From contig JALSGQ010000111.1 of NCBI GenBank assembly GCA_026982665.1, positions 1 through 48,873 of the forward strand: 48,873 bases of DNA. Reading direction: 5' to 3'. This DNA is from Hyphomicrobiales bacterium. Its GTDB lineage: Bacteria; Pseudomonadota; Alphaproteobacteria; Rhizobiales; Aestuariivirgaceae. The notes under the pieces were generated by a model that saw only the letters and a program-made list of their open reading frames with translations, was not told where the DNA came from and made no database searches. Both the position numbers and the translations under genes were made by a program. Below, piece by piece: positions 1-8,547 of this stretch. How positions within the stretch are numbered: the first letter of the stretch is position 1; each line of letters begins with the position of its first letter.

Positions 1-112
1 AGGGGGGCATCACCGAAAAAATGCCGCATTGTATTGCTGTGGTGGATTGCAACCGGGGCTGTTTCGGCTGCCGGAATCTGCTATCCCTGCATGCAGGAGA
101 TTCGGGAAGGGC

Positions 113-1048
113 ATGTGGCAGGTCATGACGTTCACCACTGCACAACTCGCTTTCAGCCTCTCGGCGCAGCGGCGCTTCCGGCTGCCGCGCATCGTGGCCC
201 TGCTGGGTTCTTCATTGCTGCTGGCAGGCTGTGCAACCGGTGAGCGGGACCTGATGCTGCAGGGCGATGCGCGGGACATCGCCGTGGTGGTGGATGCCGC
301 CGCCGCCCCGCCGGCCGAAGCACTTTCCGGCACCGTGGCGCGTACCTCCACATCCTTCATCACCCTGCTGGTGAAAAGGCCGCGCAAGGACAATGCGCCC
401 GGCTCCTTTGGCCGGGCAAGGGGCGTGGCCACCGGCAGCGGCTTCTTCATCGACACCCGCGGCAAGGCGCTCACCGCCGGCCACGTGGCCGTGGAGCCGG
501 GGCTCAAGGTCTCTGCCCGCGCCGCCGATGGCCGCATTCACGAGGGCAGGGTCATCGCCGTTTCCTCCGTGCCGGACATCGGCATGCTGCAACTGCGCGA
601 TGTGCGCACCACGCCGGTAACGCCCGCCGCCAGCCCCTGCCTCAGCCCCGGCACGCCGGTATTCTCTCTGGGCCGCCCCCGCAAGGGGCGCGACACCGCA
701 CGCATCGGCACGCTGCAGTCCCTGCGCTTCACCACCCCGGTGCGCTACGGAAACTTCGGCTACGACGAGGCCATGGTGGTGCGCATGAGCACCAGGCGCG
801 GCGAATCCGGCGGTCCGCTGTTCAACCAGAAGGGCGAGCTGGTGGGCATGATCGTCTCCACCCTCTCCCGCGGCGGCCGCTCGCTCAACCTCGCCCATGC
901 CATTCCGCTCACCGCCCTTGCCCGCTTCGTCTGCGCCAACGGCCAGTGCAGCGCCCGCTGGCGCAAGCTCGCCGGCATGAGCACCCGCAACTGCCCCACC
1001 ACCACCGCGCTGGCGCAACCGCAACTGCAGCCGCAGCCGGCCCAATAG
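113..1048 (+). CDS. Trypsin-like serine protease, probable lipoprotein
   Basis: This is a chymotrypsin-fold (S1 family) protease that probably acts in the periplasm on unfolded or specific envelope proteins. The triad is visible in order: His in TAGHVAV, Asp in PDIGML and Ser in GESGGPLF, giving a protease domain without a C-terminal PDZ domain. The N-terminus has a hydrophobic stretch ending in LLLAGCATG, a good lipobox, so the mature protein should start at the Cys and be membrane anchored. The start is uncertain: ATG at 113 has GGAAGG just upstream and AGGAGA further up, and an in-frame ATG at 125 is the alternative. The C-terminus is a short Gln/Pro-rich tail. It converges on nrdR with 46 bases between. 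Compared with DegP/HtrA it is short and lacks PDZ repeats, so its substrate cannot be inferred. Confidence 0.85.
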   Translation: MWQVMTFTTAQLAFSLSAQRRFRLPRIVALLGSSLLLAGCATGERDLMLQGDARDIAVVVDAAAAPPAEALSGTVARTSTSFITLLVKRPRKDNAPGSFGRARGVATGSGFFIDTRGKALTAGHVAVEPGLKVSARAADGRIHEGRVIAVSSVPDIGMLQLRDVRTTPVTPAASPCLSPGTPVFSLGRPRKGRDTARIGTLQSLRFTTPVRYGNFGYDEAMVVRMSTRRGESGGPLFNQKGELVGMIVSTLSRGGRSLNLAHAIPLTALARFVCANGQCSARWRKLAGMSTRNCPTTTALAQPQLQPQPAQ

Positions 1049-1073
1049 CCCGCACTTGCTCCACCCGAAGCTC

Positions 1074-1096
1074 GAGGCTGCTGACGCCACAGCCTC
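1074..1096. terminator. Small hairpin between convergent genes
   Basis: GAGGCTG (1074-1080) pairs perfectly with CAGCCTC (1090-1096) around a nine-base loop. It lies between the protease stop and the nrdR stop and touches the nrdR stop codon. No T-run follows on either strand, so termination activity is only suggested by position. Confidence 0.3.
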
Positions 1097-1550
1097 AATC
1101 GCGGTTCTTCAATTCGCTGAGAAACTGGCAGAAATCCTCGGCCTCGCGAAAGTTGCGATAGACGGAGGCATAGCGCACGAAGGCCACGTCATCGAGCTTG
1201 CGCAGGCCTTCCATCACCAGCTCGCCAATCTGCTGCGAGGAGACTTCCGGCTCTCCGCCGCTTTCCAGCTGGCGGACAATGCCGTTGATCATGCGCTCCA
1301 CGCGCTCTTCCTCCACCTCGCGCTTGCGCAGGGCAATGTGAATGGAGCGCGCCAGCTTGTCGCGGTCAAACGGCACCTTGCGGCCGGAGCGTTTCACCAC
1401 CGTAAGCTCCCGTAGCTGCACCCGCTCATAGGTGGTGAAGCGCCCGCCACAGTCCGCGCATTCCCGCCGCCGGCGAATGGTCGCGCCACCTTCCGCCGGG
1501 CGCGAATCCTTCACCTGCGTGTTCTCCGATGCACAGAACGGACAGCGCAT
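1095..1550 (-). CDS. nrdR: Transcriptional repressor NrdR
   Basis: NrdR is the zinc-finger/ATP-cone repressor that senses dATP/ATP and controls ribonucleotide reductase operons. The 151-residue length is normal for the family. The zinc ribbon is complete (Cys3, Cys6, Cys31, Cys34), followed by the family signature FTTYERV and then an ATP-cone domain ([16 protein letters not shown] onward) covering about residues 49-139. The start ATG directly precedes RCPFC, the usual NrdR N-terminus. The gene stands alone on the minus strand, without the ribD or nusB neighbours seen in many bacteria, and no reductase gene lies in this window. I did not recognise a clear NrdR box nearby. The identification is secure from sequence. 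Confidence 0.96.
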   Translation of the reverse strand: MRCPFCASENTQVKDSRPAEGGATIRRRRECADCGGRFTTYERVQLRELTVVKRSGRKVPFDRDKLARSIHIALRKREVEEERVERMINGIVRQLESGGEPEVSSQQIGELVMEGLRKLDDVAFVRYASVYRNFREAEDFCQFLSELKNRD

Positions 1551-1845
1551 GCCGCTTCACCCCGTTTTCATCCCGTTGTTGCCGCCTCGCCCCGGCACGG
1601 CAGCCAGCCAGCGTCATCCTGCCACACCGGTTTGTGCATGATGCCCGCCGCCATTTCAAGGCCTTGGCGAATCCGGCTGCAAGCAGCAGGCAGCAACTAC
1701 ATGCCCCCTGTGCGCATTCCACGCATGGCGAAACAGCCTTCACCCCCCGCTTGCCTGCCACCTTGCATCGTGGCTACATGCCACCCGTCTGGCACGTCGC
1801 GCAACGGCAGTGGAACACCCTCGCAATCCTTCAGGAGAGCAAAAC
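1551..1845. other. Intergenic region between nrdR and cobW
   Basis: This divergent spacer of about 295 bases must hold the promoters of nrdR (leftward) and cobW (rightward). A perfect five-base-pair hairpin, GTGGC/GCCAC, occurs at 1770-1784. A good ribosome binding site (AGGAG) lies ahead of the cobW ATG. I looked for a cobalamin riboswitch (GCCACTG core and the GGTG/GGGAA elements) and did not find one. No coding potential is convincing here. Confidence 0.5.
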
Positions 1846-2916
1846 ATGCAGCCACGCATTCCGGCCACGGTCATCACCGGCTTTCTCGGTGCCGGCAAGA
1901 CCACCATCATCCGCCACCTGCTGCAGCAGGCACAAGGCCGGCGCATAGCGCTGATCGTCAACGAGTTCGGCGATGTCGGCATCGACGGCGCGTTGCTGAA
2001 GGGCTGCAACGACGAGGCCTGCCGCCCCGGCGACATCGTCGAGCTGGCCAACGGCTGCATCTGCTGCACCGTGGCCGATGACTTCATCCCCACCATGACG
2101 GCGCTGCTGGAACGCCCCGAGCGGCCTGATCACATCATCATCGAAACCTCCGGGCTGGCGCTGCCGCAGCCGCTCATCCGCGCTTTCAACTGGCCGCAGG
2201 TGAAGGCGGGCGTAACCGTTGACGGCGTGGTGGCGGTGGTGGATGGCCCGGCGGTGCTGGCTGGTCAGTTCGCTGCCGACCCGCGCAAGGTGGAGATATT
2301 GCGCAAGGCCGACGTGAACCTCGACCACGAAAGCCCGCTGCACGAGCTGTTCGAGGACCAGCTGCGCGCCGCCGATCTCGTCATTCTGCACAAGGCCGAC
2401 CTGCTGTCTGTGGCGCAGGTGGAGGAGCTGACAACCCGCCTGCAGCGCGAGGTGCGGGACGGGGTGCGGATCATCCCCGCAAGCCGCGGCGAAATTGCGC
2501 CGCAGGTGCTGCTGGGGCTGGGCGCGGCAGCGGAAGATGACATCGACAACCGCCCCACCCATCACGAGCTGGCCGGCGAAGCCGACCATGACCATGACGA
2601 ATTCGTCAGTTTCGCTGCAGATCTGCCAGCGTTGCCCTCGCGCGAGGCATTGCAGGCAGCGGTGGAGGAAACGCTGCGCAGCCACCCGGTGCTGCGGCTG
2701 AAGGGGTTTGCGGCATTGCGCGGCAAGCCGGCGCGGCTGGCGGTGCAGGCGGTGGGGCCGCGGCTGGAAATGTGGTTCGACCGTCCCTGGCGGGCGGATG
2801 AAGAACCGCACACGCAGCTGGTGGTCATCGGCCTGAAGGGCATGGACGAACAGGCAGTGCGCGCACAACTGCGCGCCGCGCTGGATGCCGCCCATACCAC
2901 CGCGGCAGAAGGCTGA
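1846..2916 (+). CDS. cobW: Cobalamin biosynthesis GTPase CobW
   Basis: CobW is a G3E-family P-loop GTPase of the COG0523 group, proposed to deliver cobalt to the CobN-containing chelatase. The Walker A motif is GFLGAGKTT near residues 12-20, the metal-binding CICC motif is at 71-74, the guanine-recognition HKAD motif follows, and the C-terminal CobW domain comes after a His/Asp-rich stretch (HDHDE) that could hold metal. The 356-residue length is typical. The start was chosen at the ATG preceded by AGGAG; an upstream in-frame ATG at 1810 lacks this. COG0523 members also include zinc chaperones, but the immediately downstream cobN, seven bases away, argues for the cobalt role. Confidence 0.93.
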   Translation: MQPRIPATVITGFLGAGKTTIIRHLLQQAQGRRIALIVNEFGDVGIDGALLKGCNDEACRPGDIVELANGCICCTVADDFIPTMTALLERPERPDHIIIETSGLALPQPLIRAFNWPQVKAGVTVDGVVAVVDGPAVLAGQFAADPRKVEILRKADVNLDHESPLHELFEDQLRAADLVILHKADLLSVAQVEELTTRLQREVRDGVRIIPASRGEIAPQVLLGLGAAAEDDIDNRPTHHELAGEADHDHDEFVSFAADLPALPSREALQAAVEETLRSHPVLRLKGFAALRGKPARLAVQAVGPRLEMWFDRPWRADEEPHTQLVVIGLKGMDEQAVRAQLRAALDAAHTTAAEG

Positions 2917-2923
2917 GCCACCC

Positions 2924-5900
2924 ATGCACCTGCTGGCCGCCACATCGGCAAACATCGGCGAAGGCGACGAGGCCATCGACCTCGGCCAGGCACCGGCAGA
3001 CGTGCTCATCCTCTCTGCCGCCGATTCCGAGCTGGCGGCCCTTTCCGGCGCGTTTGCCGCCCTGCCGGAGAAGCCCTTCTCGCTGCGGCTCGCCTCCATC
3101 AACATGCTGCGCCACCCCATGTCCGTGGACATGTGGGTGGAAAACACCGCGCGGCATGCGCGGCTCATCATCGCGCGGGTGCTGGGCGGGCATGCCTACT
3201 GGGCCTACGGCGTGGAGGAGCTGCAGCGCATTGCCGATGAACACGGCATCAAGCTGGCGCTGCTGCCCGGTGGCGAGGTGGTTGACGAGGATCTCGTGCG
3301 CCGCTCCACCCTGCCGCCGGAGGTGTGCGAGGCCCTGCGCGCGCTGTTCGCCGCCGGTGGCGCGGAGAATGCCCGGCGCATCCTGCAGGCCTGCGCGGCG
3401 CTGCTGGGCACGCACACCCCGCATGCCGCCGCCATCCCCGCCCCCGTGCCCCTGCCGCAATGCGGTGCCTGGCTGGAGGGTGAGGTGGTTGCCGGCGTGG
3501 AAGAGGCCCTGAAACGCGCTTCTCGCCTTGCCCCTGTCATCTTCTATCGCGCATGGCTTCAGGGCGGCTTCACCGCACCGGTGGCGGCGCTGGCACAGGC
3601 GCTGCGAAATGAAGGACTGACGCCGCTGCCGCTGTTCGTCCCGTCGCTGAAGAACCCCCGTGCGCGGGCCTTCCTGAACGAGCTGTTCGCGCAGCAGCCA
3701 CCGGCCGTCATCATCGACCTCACCGCCTTTTCCGCCGCTGATGACGACCCGCTGCAACAGCCCGGTTGCCCGGTGCTGCAAGGGTTTCTGGTCAACGCCG
3801 CCGAGCAGGCCTGGCGCGACAATCCGCAAGGGCTGGGCCCGCGTGATCTCGCCATGCTGGTGGCGCTGCCGGAGCTTGACGGGCGCATCATCACCCGCGC
3901 TGCCGCCTTCAAGGAAGACACGCGCCTTGACGAAGCCACGCAATGCCGCCTGCTGACATATGCACCGCATGCGCCGGGCATTGCCCACATCGCCGCACTG
4001 GCGGCGCGCCACGCACGGCTGCGCCTCATCCCCAATGCCGAAAAGCGCATTGCCCTGGTGCTGGCCAACTATCCCGCCAGCGATGGCCGGCTGGCCAACG
4101 GCGTGGGGCTGGACACGCCGGCCTCCACCGTCGCCATCCTGCGCGCCCTGCAAGACGCGGGCTACCGGCTCGACTACCTGCCGGAAAATGGCGATGCCCT
4201 CATCCGCCTGCTGCAAACCGCCCCCACCAACGCCAGCGGCACGGCGAATCGGCAGTCGGACGCCCTCCTGCCACTCGCTGCTTACGAGCAGCATTTCAAT
4301 GCCTTGCCGGAGCAGATTCGCAAGCAGGTGGAACAACGCTGGGGCCAGCCGCAGGATGATCCCTTCTTCCGCGACGGCAGCTTCCACCTGCCGGTGAAGC
4401 GGCTGGGCGAAGGCGTCATCTGCGCCATTCAGCCGGCGCGCGGATACAACATCGACCCGAAATCCACCTATCACGACCCCGCCCTGCCACCGCCGCACGG
4501 GTATCTGGCCTTCTACATCTGGCTGCGACAGGTGTTCGGCGCGCATGCCGTGGTGCACGTGGGCAAGCACGGCAACCTGGAGTGGCTGCCGGGCAAGGCG
4601 CTGGCGTTGTCCGATGCCTGCTTCCCTGCCGCCGTCTTCGGCCCGCTGCCGCATTTCTATCCCTTCATTGTCAACGACCCCGGCGAGGGCGCGCAGGCCA
4701 AGCGCCGCACCCATGCGGTGATCATCGACCACCTGATGCCACCGCTGGCCCGCGCCGAAACCTATGGCCCGCTGGCCGGGCTGGAGCGGCTGGTGGATGA
4801 ATACTGGCAGGCCAGCGCCACCGATGCACCGCGCGCCGAATACCTGAAGGAGCGCATCATCGAGCAGGCGGAGATCAGCGGCATCGCCGCGGATGCCGGC
4901 CTGAAGCAGGAGCTGCGGGCCGATCCGGAAGGCGCGCTGGCAGCACTCGATGCCTGGCTGTGCGACCTGAAGGAGGCGCAGATCCGCCACGGCCTGCACG
5001 TGCTGGGCCACCTGCCGGGGCAGACGCTGGACAATGCCACCGCAACGGACACGCTGGCCGAGACCCTGGTGGCGCTGGTGCGCCTGCCGCGTGGTGATGG
5101 CAAGGGTCCGAATGCCTCGCTCATCGGCGCGCTGGCCGATGACCTGCTTCCCGGCTTTGCCCCCTTCGATGCCGACATGACGGCACCGTGGAACGGCCCG
5201 CGCCCGCCACTGCTCGAGACGCTGAGCACTGCCCCGTGGCGCACCGCCGCCGATGCCCGCGAGCGGCTGGAGCTGCTGGCGCTCAAGCTGGCGCGGCAGG
5301 TGGTGGAACAGCATTTCTCCGAAGGCTTCTCTTTCCCGTCATTGCAGGGCTTGACCCGGCAATCCGGGGTTTCGGACTTAAGCCTCCGCGGCTTTCAGGA
5401 TGCCCGCATCAAGCCCGGGCATGACGAAAAGGAAGACGACATCACCAGGGCAGCCCCCGGCCCGGCCTCGGCCTTGGTGTTGGGGCAGATGGCGGAGGAG
5501 CTGCTGCCGAAGCTGCTGCAATCGGCGCATGACGAGATCGCCCACCTGCTGGCCGGGCTGGCCGGAAACGCCGTGCCACCCGGCCCTTCCGGCGCGCCAT
5601 CGCGCGGCCGGCCGGACGTGCTGCCAACGGGGCGCAACTTCTTCTCCCTCGACTCGCGCAGCCTGCCCACCCCGGCGGCGTGGGACCTGGGCCGCCGCTC
5701 GGCGGAGAACATGCTGCAACGCCACTTCATGGAGCATGGCGAATACCCGCGGGCCATCGGCCTTTCCTGCTGGGGCACGGCCAACATGCGCACCGGCGGT
5801 GATGACATCGCCCAGGCGCTGGCGCTGATCGGCGCCCGGCCCGCGTGGGATCATGCCTCCGGCCGCGTTACCGGCTTCGAGATCATCACGCTGGCCGAGC

Positions 5901-6808
5901 TGGGCCGCCCGCGGGTGGACGTAACCTTGCGCGTCTCCGGTTTCTTCCGCGATGCCTTCCCGCAGCAGATGGAGCTGTTCGACCGCGCGGTGCGTGCCAT
6001 CGGTGCACTTGAAGAACCGGAAGAGGACAACCCCATTGCCGCACACATGGCGGAAGAGCGCCAACGGCTGCTGGCGCAGGGGCTGGACGAGAAGCAGGCG
6101 GCACACATGGCCGGCTGGCGCATCTTCGGTGCCGAGCCGGGAGCCTATGGTGCCGGCCTGCAGGCTCTTGTCGACTCCGGCGCATGGGAGCAGAAGGCAG
6201 ACCTGGCCGAGAGCTGGATCAACTGGGGTGCCTATGCCTACGGTGCCACCGACCAGGGCACCCGCGCCGAACAGGCCCTGCGCCAGCGCCTGCGCAAGCT
6301 GGATGCCATTGCCCACAACCAGGACAACCGCGAGCACGACCTGCTGGACTCGGATGACTACTACCAGTTCGAGGGCGGCTTCGCCGCGGCGGTGGAGCAC
6401 GTGAAGGGCAAGGCCGTGCCGGTGTGGCACAATGATCACTCACGGCCCGAACAGCCCGTTACCCGCTCGCTGGAAGAGGAAATCGCGCGGGTGGTGCGCG
6501 CGCGGGTGGTGAACCCGAAGTGGATTTCCGCCATCATGCGGCACGGCTACAAGGGCGGCTTTGAAATGGCGGCGACGGTGGATTACATGTTCGCCTTCGC
6601 CGCCACCACCGGCGCGGTGCGCGATCATCACTTCGAGCTGGCGTTCGATGCCTTCATCCGCGACGATGAAGTGCGCCAGTGGCTTGCGGAGCACAATGCA
6701 CAGGCGCTGGAAGACATGCGCCAGCGCTTTCGCGAGGCACTGGCCCGCGGCCTGTGGCAACCCCGCGCCAACGACGTGGCAATCCTGCTGGAGGAGGAGA
6801 CGACATGA
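2924..6808 (+). CDS. cobN: Aerobic cobaltochelatase subunit CobN
   Basis: CobN is the large, corrin-binding subunit of the ATP-dependent cobaltochelatase that inserts Co2+ into hydrogenobyrinate a,c-diamide; it works with CobS and CobT, which are not in this window. The 1294-residue product shows CobN/BchH-family landmarks, including HVGKHGNLEWLPGKA, the VLPTGRNFFSLD block, and GGDDIAQALALIG with downstream conserved segments to the end. The start is the ATG seven bases after the cobW stop. Residues about 805-834 are encoded by a 90-bp palindromic repeat that inserts in frame in a variable linker before the conserved GPSGAPSRGRPDVLPTG block, leaving the reading frame open. The stop overlaps the cobO start (ATGA), implying coupled translation. 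Confidence 0.97.
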   Translation: MHLLAATSANIGEGDEAIDLGQAPADVLILSAADSELAALSGAFAALPEKPFSLRLASINMLRHPMSVDMWVENTARHARLIIARVLGGHAYWAYGVEELQRIADEHGIKLALLPGGEVVDEDLVRRSTLPPEVCEALRALFAAGGAENARRILQACAALLGTHTPHAAAIPAPVPLPQCGAWLEGEVVAGVEEALKRASRLAPVIFYRAWLQGGFTAPVAALAQALRNEGLTPLPLFVPSLKNPRARAFLNELFAQQPPAVIIDLTAFSAADDDPLQQPGCPVLQGFLVNAAEQAWRDNPQGLGPRDLAMLVALPELDGRIITRAAAFKEDTRLDEATQCRLLTYAPHAPGIAHIAALAARHARLRLIPNAEKRIALVLANYPASDGRLANGVGLDTPASTVAILRALQDAGYRLDYLPENGDALIRLLQTAPTNASGTANRQSDALLPLAAYEQHFNALPEQIRKQVEQRWGQPQDDPFFRDGSFHLPVKRLGEGVICAIQPARGYNIDPKSTYHDPALPPPHGYLAFYIWLRQVFGAHAVVHVGKHGNLEWLPGKALALSDACFPAAVFGPLPHFYPFIVNDPGEGAQAKRRTHAVIIDHLMPPLARAETYGPLAGLERLVDEYWQASATDAPRAEYLKERIIEQAEISGIAADAGLKQELRADPEGALAALDAWLCDLKEAQIRHGLHVLGHLPGQTLDNATATDTLAETLVALVRLPRGDGKGPNASLIGALADDLLPGFAPFDADMTAPWNGPRPPLLETLSTAPWRTAADARERLELLALKLARQVVEQHFSEGFSFPSLQGLTRQSGVSDLSLRGFQDARIKPGHDEKEDDITRAAPGPASALVLGQMAEELLPKLLQSAHDEIAHLLAGLAGNAVPPGPSGAPSRGRPDVLPTGRNFFSLDSRSLPTPAAWDLGRRSAENMLQRHFMEHGEYPRAIGLSCWGTANMRTGGDDIAQALALIGARPAWDHASGRVTGFEIITLAELGRPRVDVTLRVSGFFRDAFPQQMELFDRAVRAIGALEEPEEDNPIAAHMAEERQRLLAQGLDEKQAAHMAGWRIFGAEPGAYGAGLQALVDSGAWEQKADLAESWINWGAYAYGATDQGTRAEQALRQRLRKLDAIAHNQDNREHDLLDSDDYYQFEGGFAAAVEHVKGKAVPVWHNDHSRPEQPVTRSLEEEIARVVRARVVNPKWISAIMRHGYKGGFEMAATVDYMFAFAATTGAVRDHHFELAFDAFIRDDEVRQWLAEHNAQALEDMRQRFREALARGLWQPRANDVAILLEEETT
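5337..5426. repeat. 90-bp palindromic dispersed element inserted in frame in cobN
   Basis: The left arm starting CGTCATTGCAGGGCTTGAC at 5337 matches the reverse complement of the right arm ending AAGCCCGGGCATGACG at 5426, forming an imperfect inverted repeat with arms of about 28 bases and a 34-base centre. Other frames read as VIAGLDPAI and, on the other strand, VMPGLDAGI; these peptides are hallmarks of a palindromic repeat common in alphaproteobacterial intergenic regions. Here it lies inside a gene, is exactly 30 codons long and carries no stop in the cobN frame. It resembles in behaviour the Rickettsia palindromic elements found inside proteins. I see only this copy in the window. Confidence 0.8.
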
Positions 6809-7425
6809 GCGACACCCCGAAGCAGCGCGACCCTGAGCGCCATGCGGAGAAGATGGCCAAGAAGGCCCGCGCGCGGGAGAAGATCATGGCCACCAAGCAG
6901 ATCGAGAAGGGCCTGATCATCGTCAACACCGGCAAGGGCAAGGGCAAGTCCACGGCCGGTTTCGGCATGGTGCTGCGGGCGCTGGGGCACGGCATGAAGG
7001 TGGCCGTCATCCAGTTCATCAAGGGCAGCCGCGACATCGGCGAGAAGAAGGCGCTGCAGGCGTTTGGCGATCAGGTGCACTTCTTCGCCTGTGGCGAGGG
7101 CTTCACCTGGGAGACGCAGAACATCGAGAAGGACAGGGCGCTGGCGGCGAAGACGTGGGCCGAGGCGGAAAAGGCGCTGCTGCCCGATTCCGGCTTTGAC
7201 ATGGTGATGCTGGACGAGCTGAACGTGGTGCTGAAATACGGCTACCTCGACCTTGATGAGGTAATGCCCGCGCTGCTGGCCCGCCCGGCCATGCAGCACG
7301 TCATCATCACCGGGCGCAATGCGCCGGAAGCGCTCGTGGAGCACGCCGACCTGGTAACGGAAATGACGCTGGTGAAGCACCCCTTCCGCTCCGGCGTGAA
7401 GGCACAGAAGGGCGTGGAGTTCTGA
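6805..7425 (+). CDS. cobO: Cob(I)yrinic acid a,c-diamide adenosyltransferase CobO
   Basis: CobO (CobA/BtuR family) transfers the adenosyl group of ATP to the cobalt of reduced corrinoids. The 206-residue protein has the family P-loop TGKGKGKST at residues 42-50, the downstream HFFACGEGFTW segment, the MVMLDELNVVLKYGYL block and the IITGRNAPE motif. The start ATG overlaps the cobN stop by four bases and is preceded by GAGGAGGA inside the end of cobN. Length and motifs are normal. It is the third gene of the cobW-cobN-cobO unit; the N-terminal 30 residues are very basic and charged, as is usual in alphaproteobacterial members. Confidence 0.96.
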   Translation: MSDTPKQRDPERHAEKMAKKARAREKIMATKQIEKGLIIVNTGKGKGKSTAGFGMVLRALGHGMKVAVIQFIKGSRDIGEKKALQAFGDQVHFFACGEGFTWETQNIEKDRALAAKTWAEAEKALLPDSGFDMVMLDELNVVLKYGYLDLDEVMPALLARPAMQHVIITGRNAPEALVEHADLVTEMTLVKHPFRSGVKAQKGVEF

Positions 7426-7434
7426 TCAGGAGCC

Positions 7435-7449
7435 GGGTGGCTGCCCACC
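7435..7449. terminator. Hairpin between convergent cobO and cobD
   Basis: GGGTGG (7435-7440) and CCCACC (7444-7449) form a tight hairpin with a CTG loop in the 51-base gap between the cobO stop and the cobD/cbiB stop. There is no T-run, so it could work in either direction only as a weak or Rho-assisted terminator. Confidence 0.35.
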
Positions 7450-7476
7450 TGGTGCGAGCGGGCGCATCCCGTGCGC

Positions 7477-8478
7477 TCAATCGGCAACGGCAGACCACCG
7501 TATCACCACGCCTGCAGTCAGCACGCCCGTGATCAGCGCCAGCAAGGCGGTCAACACCCACAGCATGCGTTCATGCAGGGTGAGCGCGGCGGCAAGGTCA
7601 TGGCGCGAGAGCCGTGTGCGCCCGGTCCCCAGCCACGGAAAGTCCACCAGCCGGCCCGCATAGCTGCGCGGGCCGCCAAGACGGATGTCGAGCGCTCCGG
7701 CCATTGCCGCTTCCGGCCATCCGGCGTTGGGCGAGACATGCTTGCGCGCATCACGCAGCGCCGTCATCAGGCAGCGTTGGCCTGCCTGCCATGAGCGCGC
7801 CAGTGCAGCGGTGAGCGCGTAGAGCAGGGCGGTGAGGCGGGCAGGGATGAAGTTCAGCACGTCATCCAGCCGTGCCGCCGCCTTGCCGAAATGGCGGTAA
7901 CGGTCGTCGAGATGCCCGATCATGCTGTCGGCCGTATTCACCAGCTTGTAGAGCACGATGCCCGGCAGCCCGGCCACGAGCAGCCAGAACAGTGGTGCGA
8001 TGATGCCGTCGGATGCATTCTCCGCCAGCGATTCGATGGCGGCATGGGCGATGCGCCCTTCGTCGAAATCCGCGGTGTCGCGTCCCACGATCATCGACAA
8101 TGCCCGCCGCGCCGGGGCGAGGTCGCCATCCGGTGTGGCCGGCAGGGCGTGGATGATCGCTTCCACGTGCTCCTTCAGCGATTTCTGCGCCAGCAGCGCG
8201 CTGGCCAGCAGCGCCTCGGCCCAGAACGGCAGCAGGCGCGCCAGCACCCATGCCAGCCCGCCGAACAGCACCGCCAGCAGCAGCATCAGCAGCCCGCCCA
8301 GCACAACGCGCTGGCGTGGCGAGAAGCGCTGATGGTCGTTCCACCGTGAGTCGGCCTGTGCGATGAGCGCGCCCATCCATTGCACCGGGTGGCGGATGGT
8401 GCGTTGCAGCCATGCCGGATAGCCAACGAAGCGCTCGATGACGAGCGCCAACAGTGCTGTCAGCAGCCTTTCTGCCAT
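7477..8478 (-). CDS. cobD: Adenosylcobinamide-phosphate synthase CobD/CbiB
   Basis: This integral membrane enzyme attaches aminopropanol (phosphate) to adenosylcobyric acid, a late step of cobalamin synthesis. Family motifs include HPVQWMGALI near residue 30, RRALSMIVGRDT, the AAIESLAENASDGIIAPLFW block, LYKLVNTADSMIGH and SPNAGWPEAAMAGALDIRLGG. Several hydrophobic segments (around residues 60-85, 155-175, 205-225 and 295-320) fit a polytopic inner-membrane protein. The ATG at 8478 is used; an adjacent in-frame GTG would begin one codon earlier. It is convergent with cobO, so it forms its own transcription unit within the cobalamin cluster. The neighbouring cobC/cobQ genes are not present here. 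Confidence 0.94.
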   Translation of the reverse strand: MAERLLTALLALVIERFVGYPAWLQRTIRHPVQWMGALIAQADSRWNDHQRFSPRQRVVLGGLLMLLLAVLFGGLAWVLARLLPFWAEALLASALLAQKSLKEHVEAIIHALPATPDGDLAPARRALSMIVGRDTADFDEGRIAHAAIESLAENASDGIIAPLFWLLVAGLPGIVLYKLVNTADSMIGHLDDRYRHFGKAAARLDDVLNFIPARLTALLYALTAALARSWQAGQRCLMTALRDARKHVSPNAGWPEAAMAGALDIRLGGPRSYAGRLVDFPWLGTGRTRLSRHDLAAALTLHERMLWVLTALLALITGVLTAGVVIRWSAVAD

Positions 8479-8547
8479 CACGCGAATTTCCGGGCCGGAG
8501 CTTGCACGAGATTCGAAAAGGGTTCGGACAAGGGAAGCGTGAACCGC

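Noticed and set aside
1551-1845. Cobalamin riboswitch upstream of cobW
   Set aside because: The conserved core elements were not found by eye; only a five-base-pair hairpin is present.
2825-5314. An 829-codon open frame on the minus strand across cobN
   Set aside because: It is antisense to an unambiguous CobN and is low-complexity (Gln/Arg/His rich). Long antisense frames are expected in GC-rich codon usage. Similar cases at 11715-13667, 25831-28002, 31126-33507, 37304-39292 and 45674-47884 were dropped for the same reason.
5188-5424. Open frame ending in VIAGLDPAI-type peptide
   Set aside because: The peptide comes from the palindromic repeat inside cobN; it is a known type of spurious product, not a gene.
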